The notes under the pieces were generated by a model. That model was not told the origin of the DNA. It was given only the letters and a program-made list of their open reading frames with translations, and did no database searches. Shown one piece after another: positions 44,620 through 56,204 of a stretch of DNA of 64,000 nucleotides. Numbering within the stretch: position 1 is the stretch's first letter; every line of letters begins with the position of its first letter. The stretch lies in NCBI GenBank assembly GCA_013368445.1, contig JAACJO010000027.1:310001-374000 (forward strand), in the 5' to 3' direction. Made by a program: the position numbers and the translations under genes. The DNA is from Leucocoprinus leucothites. Taxonomy: Eukaryota > Basidiomycota > Agaricomycetes > Agaricales > Agaricaceae.

Positions 44620-47424
44620 ATCTGAGAAATTACCACCCAGACGTCCTTGGGATCATAAAATCGAGACTATACCCGAATTTGAACCCAAACGCATGCCAGT
44701 TTATCACCTGACACCCCAGGAAAGAACTGAACTTGACAAGTTTATTTCCGAAAATCTACGAAAGGGATATATTCGGAAATCCAAATCACCAATGGCCTCT
44801 TCTTTCTTCTTTGTAGGAAAGAAAGGAGGAGACTTACGTCCATGCCAAGATTATCGATTCCTTAACAAGAATACAATAAAGAATGCTCACCCAATACCAA
44901 GCATATCATGAATCATGGATAAACTCAAAGGATCTAATTGGTTTACAAAGTTAGATGTCCGACTTGGATACAATAATGTCTGAATCCATGAAGGACATGA
45001 ATGGAAAGTGGCATTCCACACTCCTAATGGGTTATATGAACCCACAGTCATATTCTTTGGAATGACAAATTCCCCCGCTACTTTCCAATCCATGATGGAT
45101 CACATATTCAAAGACCTTACTGAAAAAGGCGGAGTTATTATCTACATGGACAACATCCTAATCCATGCAAAAACAAAAGAACAACTCAAAAGACTTACTA
45201 AACAAGTCTTGAAGATTCTACAACAAAACTAGTTGTATTTAAAGACTGAGAAATGCGAATTCGAGAAGCAACATCTAGAGTATCTCGGAGTTATCATAAC
45301 TCCTGACTCTATCGAGATGGACCCAGTCAAACTAAAGGGTATACAGGATTGGCCTGTACCCAAGTCTGTCTGAAATATCCGACAATTTGTTGGTTTCTGT
45401 AACTTCTACAGAAAATTCATCCACAACTTCTCAGCTATTGCACAACCACTTAATGCATTACTTTGCAAAACAACGAAATTTGAATGGAACCCAGAAGCAC
45501 AGAAAAGCTTTGAGAAGCTCAAGGAACAATTCCTTAAGCAACCTATACTCCAAATAGTTGACAAATCAAAGCCATTCGAAATTGAATGTGATGCTTCCAC
45601 ATTGCTACCAGTGCAGTATTACTCCAAAGAGATTCAAATAGCGATAAGCACCCTGTGGCTTATTATTCACAAACCCTTAACCCTGCAGAACAAAACTATC
45701 ATGTGTCCGACCAAGAATTCCTTGCTATTATTAGAGCACTAAAGGAATGGTGACACTACCTTGAAGGATCAGCACACCCTATCATCATATGGTCTGATCA
45801 CAAGAATCTCACCAGATGGCGAGAACCACAACAATTACATCGAAGACATGCCAGATGGATGCTATACATGACACGCTTCCATTACTCCATAAAGCACTTG
45901 GCTGGAAATAAAAATACTCTTGCTGACACATTGAGTAGAAGACCAGACCTAGTCCCAGAAGGAAAGGATAACGAAGATCTCGTTGCAATACCATCAGAAA
46001 GGTTCATTAACTTCCTTTCTGAGGAAATTAAAGAAGAAATTGAAAATAAACAAGAGAAGATCGCCCCATCTGAAAGGTTTACAGAAGATGATGACATTTA
46101 TAAATATCAGGGAAGACATGTGATACCTGAAGATGCCGAACTAAAAAGAAGACTTCTACAATGAGTACATGATCATGAGACATCAGGACACCCAGGAACA
46201 GCCGAAACGTTCGGTAAACTATCTAAATTAGTTTACTGGCCTGGAATGAACACATATGTTCAGAACTATGTGAAAGGATGCCTTATTTGTCAACAGTACA
46301 AAATCAACCATCATCTGGTTAAACCACTGATGCAACCAATTAAAGGCCCTTCTACCACAAGACCCTTTTCCCAAATATCCATGGATCTTATCACAGATCT
46401 ACCACCTGATGACGGATATGATTGTATATTGTCCATAGTGGACCATGGACTTATGAAAGGGATAATCCTAACTCCAACAAAGAAGACAGTAAATGCTGAT
46501 GGCATTGCTAAAATTCTTATTGATAAAGTATTTTCGAAATATGGAACACCCAACAAAATAATCTCAGATCGGGATCCATGATTTGCTGGTAAATCAATGC
46601 AAAAATTATACAAAAAACTCAATATTACACCAGCCCTGTCTACAGCATATCATCCACAGACAGATGGTACTACCGAAAGGTACAATCAAGAAATCGAGTT
46701 TTACTTAGCAGTTTACACATCACAAAATCCAACCATATGGCAACGAGCACTTCCAATGATCAAATTCATACACAATACGAAGCCCCATTCTGGAAGAAAA
46801 CACTCACCATACGAATTAATATTGGGATATAACCCACAAGGGTTCATCTCAGATAAAGAGACAGACACACCTTCTATCAATGAGAAGTCCTTATTCTTAG
46901 AACAAGTTCAAGAAGCAGCTCTAGAGGCACATGAAAGAACACATCTCATGATGGCTCAACAAAAGAACCAACCATGGATGCCATTCAAAGTAGGAGACCG
47001 AGTTTGGTTAGATAACCAAAATCTCCCCTTGCCCTATGCTTCTAAGAAGCTCAACCAAAGAAGAGAAAGTCCATTTACTATTATTAGAAAGACCTCTCCA
47101 GTCAGCTACAAACTCAGACTACCACCAAAGTGGAAGATTCACAACAAATTCCATGCTTCACTTCTCATGCCAGTAACTGAGAACGACATTTATGGGAAAC
47201 ACAACCCTAAACCACCACCTGTTCTTGTCTCAGGAGAAGAACAATACGAAGTCAAAGCAGTCCTAAATCATAGAACTTGCAGACTATGCTCAGGAACAAA
47301 AATAGAATACCTAATTCGATGGAAAGGATATGGGCCTACTGAAGACTCATGGGAACCAGAGAAAAATCTTGAAAATTCAAAAGAAATAATTCAAGAGTAT
47401 AAAACCCAGCACAATCTCTCCTAA
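44620..47424 (+). pseudogene. Gypsy-B RT, RNase H, integrase and chromodomain
   Basis: RT occupies 44690-45300 (KGYIRKSKSPMASSFFFVGK; catalytic motif YMDN at about 45150 instead of YMDD). RNase H runs from about 45585 (IECDAS) past a frameshift to ARWMLYMTRFHYSIKHLAG. The zinc-binding HHCC (about 46170-46290, CLICQQYK) is followed by the integrase core (SMDLITDLPPDDG, then SDRDP and the TERYNQE region), and the C-terminal GDRVWLDNQNL and HASLLMPV. The chromodomain covers about 47237-47410 (IEYLIRWKGYGPTEDSWEPE). Stops at about 44909, 44983, 45361, 45751, 46162 and 46579 are TGA; one at 45230 is TAG. Family sequences have Arg at several of these sites. The chromodomain usually guides insertion to heterochromatin. 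Confidence 0.93.
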
Positions 47425-47439
47425 CATTCCCCAGCTTCA

Positions 47440-48789
47440 ATGACTACTCCAGAAGTCAGTGAACAACCAGCAGTACCAGTCTTTGGAACTATTATTTGCA
47501 AATTGCCCTCACCTCTTACCCCTCCTACCACACCAACCAACACCATCAATGATGTGAACAAGGTCGAGGAAAGTCTTGGTCTTGCCCCATCACAAGAACA
47601 AGGCACCAAATCCCCTGCCAGAGACAGTGCAGGTGGAGACACTAGTGGTGAAAACTCTTCACCCTATAAAGAGAATGCCACCCTACGATGTGCATTTCTT
47701 CGAGAACAGACAGCCATTGACTTTCTCTCTGCCTACGGCAGCAATCCTAGACTCACTTCATATGTCTACAACATTGGGAATCGCCTTGATGCTCTCGCTT
47801 CTGCAAGAAGTGAATACAAGCATCTCCAGGAAGAAATGGACTTCCATCTTAGTAACCTGGCACACCATATCCCTAGGGGTCCCTATACTCAGAACATCAT
47901 CCAATGCATCCAACGCACTGACCCAGACAGAGATTACTTCACTATGCTTAAGTGTTAACAAGCTCCAGAGTGACATGCACAGAATTCTGAGTGCACCTCA
48001 GCTGATGACAAGGGAGAAACTTCCCCACCTAGCATCAAACCTCAGCAACGTCATGATGTGGCTACACACAATGCCATATTACCAAGTACACCCCCTCCAA
48101 TGCCTACTAATGAGCCTCCTCAAAATACTAATTGAGACACAACTCAGTCTGGATGTACTAGTCGAACCTGCGACATATGTCATGGAATGGGTCATATCAA
48201 GATACTTTGCCTGGGATATCATTGCACCTGGTGCAACACTTTCACCCCCGGCTATTTCACCAAGTATTGTTTCCAAAATCCTTATAAAGGAATTGCTTGA
48301 GGGGATCTACCCCCAGTCACCCTGGTAGCACTTTCCATTACCGAGGGAGTCGATGCCGCCAAGGCTCTTGCTCTGCAGTCCATCACCGAGTCTACCAGAG
48401 TACAGCCCCACCAGTCCAGTGTACCAACTGGCAATCACGGTGCCCCCATCACCAATGTTGATGGACTTCGATCTGAACGACATAATCCAACATCCATAGC
48501 CATTAACACCACCACTCTCAGCCCCACCTACAACCCTCCTTTTACACCACAACGAGGCTGTAAACCTGCACCATGAGGAAGATAGTATGGTTGTCTCCAG
48601 ACCTCAGTCCATTCCTCCCATCCAAACCATCAAGGACGCAGTCCAAGCAGATGTCCCCATCAGGGTCAAACTTCTCACATCTATAAAGGAGACTGCCCCC
48701 TTACACCCCCATATGAAGATGGCAATTATGAATCTCATTATGATGATGAAGCCAACTTCAACATAGATGGTGAAGGTAATTTACCTTAG
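47440..48789 (+). pseudogene. Gypsy-B third ORF with zinc-knuckle pairs
   Basis: One frame, starting at ATG 47440, runs 16 bp after the pol stop to about 48576 with four in-frame stops (TAA 47956; TGA 47971, 48133 and 48298). A tail to about 48789 ends in the acidic YDDEANFNIDGEGN. An N-terminal Pro/Thr/Ser-rich region is followed by SAYGSNPRLTSYVYNIGNRL (helical). Near 48165-48275 come CDICHGMGHIKILC, YHCTWC and GYFTKYC, which look like two linked CCHC-type knuckles. It is on the same strand as pol and inside the LTRs, so it belongs to the element. I infer an RNA- or DNA-binding accessory protein; the family is not named. Confidence 0.65.
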
Positions 48790-48839
48790 TGACTTAGGTA
48801 GTTACTAAGATGTGGACATCTTGGCTAGGAAAGAGATAA

Positions 48840-49497
48840 TGTTATGTATATTGATTATATCTAGCATTTGTTCCATCTACAATACAAAGTCAATATTAGC
48901 TTTACTTAAGTAATATCGCAATTATGTTTTCCTCTTATTTATTCTTGTATTTTCTAGTTTGTTTTGACTCATTTACTTGATCTCATTATAACTCGTTATG
49001 ACTTGTTTGGTTTTGTTTGATGACATATGATTGTTAAATATAGCTGTACTATATTTGAACTTACCTTGTGATCGATCAGATGATCAAAGAAGAACTTCTT
49101 TAGAAGAACTTCTAAAGTTTCTTTGACAGATTGCATCTTATATAGTTTAATTAGTGTTAAGGAAGCTGTATGCTTCTCTTCTTTCATTAGAAGCCCTTAG
49201 TCCTAGTTAATAATAGATACAGACTTGTATCATATATAAGTTGTTGACATCTACTAAGGAGAAACATCGTTTCTACTTGGTTAGGTGGAGACTTAATACG
49301 AGCCTTTATCTATACAAAGTTGAATTGAACTTAAAGCTCTAAGATCTCAATTACTGAAGTTTTTACTATTATAATTGCTGTATTATAACTCTGACTTAGT
49401 AAACGACTTTGTCGCTTACCAAGAAGGAGTCCCCTTTGATAAGATCAACCTGATACTTATCACACCAGCTTAGGACCAGGCTGGCATCACTATAACA
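48840..49497 (+). repeat. Gypsy-B 3' LTR (complete LTR-B, 658 bp)
   Basis: It starts TGTTATGTATATTG and ends GGCATCACTATAACA, with TG...CA ends, and is followed by the TAATA target duplication. It is the reference copy for the LTR-B family in this window. Confidence 0.92.
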
Positions 49498-49502
49498 TAA
49501 TA

Positions 49503-49555
49503 TCAACTTATATTATAAAGGAAACAAACGCTAGATATAATCAATATACATAACA
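49503..49555 (-). repeat. Distal remnant of the inverted LTR-B target
   Basis: This 53-bp piece (TCAACTTATATTATAAAGG...ATACATAACA) matches the missing end of the LTR-B at 41664-42798 (compare 9025-9080). It confirms that Gypsy-B inserted into that LTR. Confidence 0.85.
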
Positions 49556-49559
49556 CAAC

Positions 49560-50220
49560 TGATAACTAGTTTATATACTATCATATTATATAACATGATA
49601 AGGCTATAGACAACATTGTACAAACAAGATCATTGGCATCATTCACTGATGATGGGGGATCAAGTCTGTGGGATGGCAGACTTAGTGATAGTTAAGTGAA
49701 GTCTGATAGATTAGACTTCATAATAGTGAAGTATAAGGGTGTATACCCTTACAGCATGGATTGTGGGGTGACAAAGGCAAATCCACCCCTGATATCTTGA
49801 AGAGCTTGGCTTTTGGCATCTGAGGTGTTGGCACCACAGGAGTTGTATCATGAGGCCACAACCAAGGAAAATCAAATGGTGAGATTGATAATGAGGAGAT
49901 ACTGTACAAGTCCAACATCAGTGGTGAAGTGAGTAGACAGGGGGAGGAAGATATAAGCAATGTGGATCAGTAGATAAGGCTATTCCAGTGCAAGTAGTGC
50001 TGCAAAATACAGTGAGTGTGACAGCCTGTTTGGGAGAAGTTGAATACACCACTGAGTGCAGTGAGACACACAGAACAGTTGACCATGAAGCATTCCTGAA
50101 CAACAAGATACTTTTAAGTTTGTGCATTTGACATCCCAGGGACTATAGAAAGGCAATGCCTCTCATAGCAAGCATGGATGATTTTGAATACATCTTGCAT
50201 TGGCAGCACCTCAGGTACTT
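49560..50220. other. No gene recognised
   Basis: Short minus-strand frames (49718-50127) show no known motif. This is the 3' flank of the interrupted gene at 50223-53434. Confidence 0.45.
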
Positions 50221-50499
50221 GACTAGAAAACTAGATTTAGGATGAGAGTGGCCAGTGTGCCAGGGAGGATGAGTCCAAAAAGGTCTAGTCTGTTGACAAT
50301 TTTGAAGATGCAACATGAAATTAGTTGATAGTCAGGCTTGACATTCTTAATGAATCCAAGTTTCTGCACTTTATGCTTGGTCCAGAGGAGGTGGTGATAA
50401 GGGGTGAAGTAGCTGTATGTTCCATGGAGGTTTCTATGACAAGTGAAAAAGTGGCCAAACCATGCATGTCTGAACCTGCACTGTAAAGCTGGGACTTTA

Positions 50500-52047
50500 C
50501 AGTGGCTCAAAAAACTGTCCCAATGTTTTCGCATTTTGGACATATTTACTAATACCAGGGCAGATATATGGCCTAGCATCCTGGAAATATTCACATAGGT
50601 ATCTTGACATATTGGAAGCATATATTCCCATGATCACATGACCTTGTCCATCAATGAATTATCAATGAATTATCGAAAATATCTACTCATTGGCACAGTT
50701 TCTTGACCCTCTGTTATCTACCTACTCAATACTTTGTATGACCTCCTCTTGCCCTGATAACTGCCTCAATCCTTCTGGGCATGCTTTCTATCAGCCTTTG
50801 GTACCTTTCTGCTGGAATCTTATTCCACTCCTCTACTAGCCTCTCCCACAATTCAAATACTCCCTTTGGTGGTCTTTCATATGCCTTCAGCTGGTCCTTC
50901 AGGTAGGTCCAGAGGTGTTCAATGGGATTTAGGTCAGGGGATTGTGCAGGCCATGATAGAACTTGAATGTTGTTGTCCACAAACCATTGTTGTCCCAGTT
51001 TTGAGGTGTGTTTTGGGTCATTATCCTGCTGGAATATCCTCTCCTCTTCCTCTATCTCCAACTTTTCAAAGCTTTTCACCACCCCATTGTCCAAAGTCTC
51101 GCAGTATTGCACTGCATCCATATTCCCTTGAGCCTCTATCAGCTTTCCCACCCCATTCCACCCTATACACCCCTATACCATCATGTTACCACCTCCTCCA
51201 TGTTTGACAGTAGGGAGAGTGGTCCTATCTAACAGTGGTTCCTCCCTCTCCTTCCAGGTATACACCTTCCATCTGACCCAATCCTGTTGATATTTGTTTC
51301 ATCTGTTCACAACACCCTCTTCCAGTCCTCCACTGTCCAATTCCTATGTTCATGTGCAAAGTCAAGGCATTCCTCATGATGTTGCTTTTTGAGTAGAGGT
51401 CATTTGATCTTGGTTACAGAGCAAAATCCATTATCCTTAAGGGTATTTCTAACAGTTTGGGGTGTGACAGAGTCAGACAGAGTAGAGTTAATGAAATTTG
51501 TAGCCTGGACAGCATTGTTTAGCTTTGCAGAGGTTATTTGGTGAATTATTGCTTTTTTATCACAAGGAGAAAACTTAGAAGGACATCCTCCCAACAGTAG
51601 ACTTGCCTAGACCAGTTTTATGTTTAATCTGACACAAGGGATAGCCATCTTTGAGAACAGAAGTGACTTGAGATTATTGGGTAGAGGGAATAGCTTTCAT
51701 GATGTAGTGGTAGGAAGAAAGACAGTTGTAACCATCTCAACATGTCAAACAAGGTCACATGATCTTGTTTATTACTCCCATGCCTGCCCTGATGCTCCCC
51801 TGGCATGTTACAAGGTAGATACTGGGAAACTGACAGGGGTTCAAAAAACTGTCCCAATGAGTAGATATTTTCGATAATTCATTACTAATTCATTGATGTA
51901 CAAGGTCATGTGACCATGGGAATATATGCTCCCAATATGTCAAGGTACCTGTGTGAATATTCTCAGGATACTAGGCCATATATCTGCCCTGGTATTAGCA
52001 AATATGTCCAAAATGCGAAAACAGTGGGACAGTTTTTTGAGCCACTG
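50500..52047 (-). mobile_element. Tc1-2: second Tc1/mariner copy
   Basis: The element is 1548 bp, starts CAGTGGCTCAAAAAACTGTC and ends with its inverse, with TA at 50498-50499 and 52048-52049. It is about 96% identical to Tc1-1 in the terminal repeat by eye. It is 45 bp shorter because of a deletion in the transposase near 51590. Confidence 0.93.
50726..51699 (-). pseudogene. Tc1-2 transposase, frameshifted
   Basis: It is homologous along its length to the Tc1-1 transposase (start codon at 51699). The catalytic C-terminal part is intact over 141 codons (51151-50726), with FQQDNDPKH and SPDLNPIEHLW. About 44-45 bp are missing near 51590 between two GGGAGGA strings that both exist in Tc1-1, which removes the linker after the first helix-turn-helix and shifts the frame. 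Other changes disrupt the DET region (about 51300). It is not functional. Confidence 0.9.
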
Positions 52048-53434
52048 TACTTCCTGCCTTAGGTGTAGATTCTTCCACCAACTGACCACTCTCAGTTGGT
52101 GTCATTTTGATATCAGTCAAAGGAGAAGAACCACCAGATATAGCATCTAGTAGTGGGGTGTCATATGGAAGCTCACTAGCATTGTCTGGTGGTTGTAGAG
52201 ACAGCAAGTTCACCTGTATGGTGGACTCTTTGGTTGAAGGTGGCACAGGCACCATATGACCCAAGTGTGACAAGGATGCCATGAAAGATGTCAATGGAGG
52301 CTGGAAATGATTGGGTCTGAAGGTCCACCCATTTGTTGCTTCCCAGTAGTCTCATATCAACTCTGGGTACCACCTATTCTGTAGCACCATAGGAATGGGG
52401 CACACACCCACATAATGCCATGCTGGGTGGGATATCACTCACATGTCCCCATCTTCTTGCAAGGCCTCTACTCTGTCCTTGAAGAAGTAGAATTGGATAA
52501 GATCAACATCACTTGGTAGCAGCCATCCATCCCATTTGGAGATGGCTGGGAGTATCCCATGATACTGCAGCCTTGCAAGTTGATTGTCATCATAGCCATC
52601 AAGCATAGCTTGATGGTTAGGTGTATCAATGTAGGTAGAGTTCATATACTGAACTCCAAAGATGTAGGTATGGTCAATCTCCACAGGATCAACCCCATAG
52701 TATATTAATACCTCAGATATTGATTCAAGGTTCAGATTGTGCCCTTGCCCTAGGGCAAGAGCCAGTCATTGAACATACCAGTGTTCTCCCATTTGCATGA
52801 TAAAAGGTGGGTCAGGATACCTGGTGTTCCATTGCTCAATATACTCCCTATACAGGTTTGGAGTAGCCATTAGAATGGGCATCAACCATGTAAAGGTTGC
52901 ATGAGTGTTGCAAGTATGATGAGACTCATGAGGAGCAAATATCTGGACCCACATGTATCCATACATTGTGTCAACATTCAGGGCACGTCAATGGTCCATG
53001 ATTAACCCATAGATTAAGTTCCCCAATCCAGGGATCTTGTGGGCTAATACAAACCTGCCTAGCATGTTCAGGTTGAAAATGTCTTCATCAGTGGGTTGGA
53101 TAACACCCATCCCACTGGTCTGGTTTCACAGATTTCCTGTCTGTGTGATGTCTTGGTTTCTGGTCACCTTTGTGGCTATACAGTCCTTGATGGGCATTGT
53201 CAACCCTGATAGCCATTGCTGAGAGTCAAACCTGGTCTGATGGACCAGGTATGTCATGGAGTCATCCCAGCTGTACTCCTTAGTCTGCTGGGTGATCCCA
53301 TAAAGCTCTAACAATAGCACATACCCTTTAGTACATTGCCAAATGTGTGCATCATTGTCATTGTGGACAAACCTTACAAGGTCATCTACTTCTGCAGGGC
53401 ACATGGGGAGCCCATGTCTAGTGTTACAGGCATT

Positions 53435-53874
53435 GACTGATTTGGTCTACAAGAAAGATGACAGGCAGTGCAAATTGGAATTCAACACTGAAGGCATAGT
53501 AGACAGAGAGTCAGAGTGGAGTCTTAGTCAATATTCAGAATGCCTAATACCTGCACAAGTAGTGACATATTTAAGATAACATGAGATCAGACAAATAACA
53601 CATAAATATCACAAAACTCACAATGTAATGATAAACAAATAAACAGATAAACAAAAGATAAATAGACAATGACAGATGCAATGCAACAGAGAACAATGAA
53701 CAGAAATGGAATAGCAGAAATGAATATAAGCACAGATGAAAAGCAGATAAAATAATGAGTAGAAAAAGGATGTGAAATATTTATAGAATTAGTAAATAAT
53801 AAAATTGCTGGAATCAGAAGTTGAAAGAATAGTTGGAGCTTGAATCAGAGAGGTCACAATTGCATATTGTGACA
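53435..53874 (-). repeat. LTR-A copy, truncated
   Basis: It matches LTR-A in inverse orientation from GACTGATTTGGTCTACAAG to TGCATATTGTGACA at 53874. The first roughly 100 bp expected from the copy at 25427 are absent. It joins the unknown gene (left) to a LINE fragment (right). Confidence 0.8.
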
Positions 53875-53879
53875 AGTGT

Positions 53880-54880
53880 CCTATAAGGTAGTGAGAGAAA
53901 AAATTTACAAGGTGGGGGGCAAACTCCTGTCATCACAATATATCAGTCAAAATTTCATGATTGAGGGAGGGGAAGAGTTGGGTGGTATCAAAGGCACAAA
54001 CACTTGTAATCCTACCTTTGGATCACCCAGCCCAAATGATGTGAGTGAGGAATACACCAGCATCCTCTGTAGATCATTGAATGACTCCTCCCATCTGGTT
54101 GGGGTGGAGAGCTCCTGTAGAGACCACCTCAAATTGCTTGCAGTGGGCAATCATCTTCTCAATAAGTTTCCTTAGAGTGTTTAGTAGGAAAATAGGTTGA
54201 AATGCTTTAGGGGTATTATAGGCCAGTTTGTTCAGCTTGGGAATGATGATAGAGACTGAGTCCTTGAAGTGACTCAGCCAATGAGAAAGATGGACACATG
54301 TGTTAGCAATAAGGATAATGTTCTTGAGGCATTTGTCAGATACAACAATATCCTTTAAGTGTATCCACAAAACATGATCAGGCCTAAGTGCTGAGGAGTT
54401 AGTATATGAAGATAGGGATTTGGTGAGTTCAAGGATGGAAAAGTCAGCCCAGGAACAAGTAGGGAGAGATTTGATTTCATTTAAGATTTGAGGGCTTACC
54501 AGTCAGCCCAATGCAGAATTATAAGACAAATGGAGGGCATTCCATAAGTCAGGTAGGTTGTTGCATGGGTGTCCTTGATAATGAATGCCTTCAATTGCTG
54601 GGAGTTTACACTACTTAACCTATTCCATCAGGTTCCATGGGCATGTGTTAGTAGTGGCAATTTCATAAATGCACTCATCAAAGAAGAAACATTTGGTGGC
54701 TTGAGTGGCTGCCCTAAATACTTCATCAGGAAAAACCTCCCATGCATTTTGGGGAGGATAAAGCCAAATATCCTGGTGTCAGCCCCAAAAGCAGGGGGCA
54801 TCCAAATTAGGTGTATGTTCTCCAGATCCAGGGGCAAAACAGACTCAATTGTAGCTAATATCTAGTGTCATGCCAAATCC
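53880..54880 (-). pseudogene. LINE-type reverse transcriptase fragment (LINE-2)
   Basis: The minus strand reads SHWLSHFKDSVSIIIPKLNK, YNTPKAFQPIFLLNTLRKLIEKMI and HPNQMGG (54370-54074), the fingers and palm start of a non-LTR RT. A shifted frame then continues with STEDAG, SVCAFDTTQ and FPSLNHEILTDIL, stopping at the LTR-A border. The catalytic DD box is missing. Upstream (54880-54400) there are decayed frames without clear endonuclease motifs. Its sequence differs from the LINE at 59-63 kb. Confidence 0.82.
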
Positions 54881-54899
54881 CTCTAGCTTTTTACAGTAC

Positions 54900-55400
54900 A
54901 GGCTTACAGTCTGTATTCACTCATAAACAGCAAAGAATATATGCCTAGTTTGCACAGATCTGGGAGTCCCAGAATTATTGCAGAAACAAAATGTAGTATT
55001 ATACACAAGTTGTTGATTGTAATGTACAAAGACTGGTAGTGCAAGTAAGGAGTGAATGGGCATAATGAATGGGAGTCTCTTGCATTTCACAGATGAATGG
55101 CTAGTGTGAGGATTGGTACCAATGACCACCAGGCAAGAGTCTTTGATCATGACTTAGTGCTGGCAGCTGACTCCATCAACAGATAAGGTAAGCAGCAGGA
55201 TCAAAGTCAAATATACATATACAATGCATCCACCTCAGTTGCTAGGTCTGGCATTCTTTATCATCTTAAAGGTTCCACTGCCACAACACATCAGGATTTG
55301 TTTCTAGTGCCATACTCTACATTACACAAGGACTCACTCAACCTTACAGACTCCTTCCCACCTTTTCTCCTGCACATATATCAACTATGACTGAGACTCT
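54900..55400. other. No gene recognised
   Basis: A 77-codon minus-strand frame (55150-54917) could be further LINE-2 sequence, but no motif proves it. Confidence 0.4.
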
Positions 55401-55405
55401 GCCCA

Positions 55406-55663
55406 GTGGGACCCAAGAAGCCCAGCCACAGCAGATGCAGCTGCTGGCAGCCAGCCATTATAAACATTGACTTGATTGACACCCACTGTGACTTGATCAT
55501 TCTAGACACCAACACAGCCACCTGGTCTGAAGTGGCCCTACTCAATTGGGAGGAACACATTGGAAGGTTTGACATAGAAGAAGAAAGATTTGATGTCAAT
55601 TGGGATGAGTACAATTGGACAGATGTCATCAGAAGGATAAGAAGGAATGGTTTCATAGTTTGA
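55406..55663 (+). CDS. Short acidic ORF of unknown function
   Basis: 85 codons, with the C-terminal half rich in Trp, Asp, Glu and Arg (EEHIGRFDIEEERFDVNWDE, then RRIRRNGFIV). Composition suggests coding, but no family is recognised. It precedes the candidate LTR of Gypsy-C and may be the tail of another element or gene. Confidence 0.35.
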   Translation: MGPKKPSHSRCSCWQPAIINIDLIDTHCDLIILDTNTATWSEVALLNWEEHIGRFDIEEERFDVNWDEYNWTDVIRRIRRNGFIV

Positions 55664-55757
55664 TTTGGAATGGACTAATGAGATAGATGAACAGACAATG
55701 ATCATTTCACCAACATCACATTTGGGTTTGAACAATTGGATATCTAACTCTGATAGC

Positions 55758-56204
55758 TGTTACATCAGTGGACAGATTAGTATTTATCAGAATTGTGATT
55801 GTGATATAGGACTTGTAGTTGTAGTTTCATAGTTTGATATTGTTTCAGATATTTAGTATTTAAGGACCTTGTATTAGGAAGATTAAACCTAAGTTTAATC
55901 TTTCCTTTGTTTCCCAGAATTACTTGTGTTTACTTGCCCTGCCTTGAATCCACTTGTAACATTGTTGTTGTCTCAAACCTCATGCTACCTTTGACTTACC
56001 TCAAGTCATCTTGGCCTTCTCTTACTGGGCTTTCAAAAATACTCAAGCTCTTTAATTGAAGTAGGTTAAAGACCAGTTAGTGGCTGTCTTACATAACCCA
56101 ATCACATGTTGTGACATGTGACATTACTAGGCACTCTGACTGTAAATCTTAACAATAAGATTAAACTTCCTACTATGCTGATCCCAGTAGTATTCCCACA
56201 ACAA
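55758..56204 (+). repeat. Candidate 5' LTR of Gypsy-C
   Basis: It begins TGTTACATCAGTGG and ends TTCCCACAACA, with a TATTTAAGG promoter-like string near 55857 and a pyrimidine-rich stretch after it. It sits about 850 bp before the gag start. No second copy is in the window, so the boundaries are a guess from TG...CA ends. Confidence 0.35.

Larger units (their letters stand above)
42799..49497 (+). mobile_element. Gypsy-B: Ty3/Gypsy chromovirus with an extra 3' ORF
   Basis: A 6.7-kb element with direct LTRs (42799-43310, truncated; 48840-49497, complete), flanked by the 5-bp target duplication TAATA (42794-42798 and 49498-49502). Internal order is a gag remnant, protease, RT, RNase H, integrase, chromodomain, then a third ORF. 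Most of gag, the end of the 5' LTR and the primer-binding site are replaced by unrelated DNA (43311-43786). It is inserted in an older inverted LTR-B of its own family. Confidence 0.9.
50223..53434 (-). pseudogene. Large gene of unknown function, interrupted by Tc1-2
   Basis: One minus-strand frame runs from about 53434 to 52050. Taking out Tc1-2 and one TA, it continues in the same frame from 50499 to 50223, giving about 550 codons. The only stops before the end are five TGA codons (53126, 52986, 52766, 52439 and about 52355). Typical segments are YGYMWVQIFAPHESHHTC, ATFTWLMPILMATPNLYREY, NSTYIDTPNHQAMLDGYDDN, LARLQYHGILPAISKWDG and FYFFKDRVEALQ. It is rich in Trp, Tyr and His and looks globular. 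The C-terminus reads RFRHAWFGHFFTCHRNLHGT. I cannot assign a function. The upstream end is cut by a partial LTR-A at 53435. Confidence 0.7.

Noticed and set aside
47576..48328. 250-codon ORF overlapping the Gypsy-B third ORF
   Set aside because: It is longer without stops, but the cysteine knuckles and the acidic tail lie in the frame starting at 47440.
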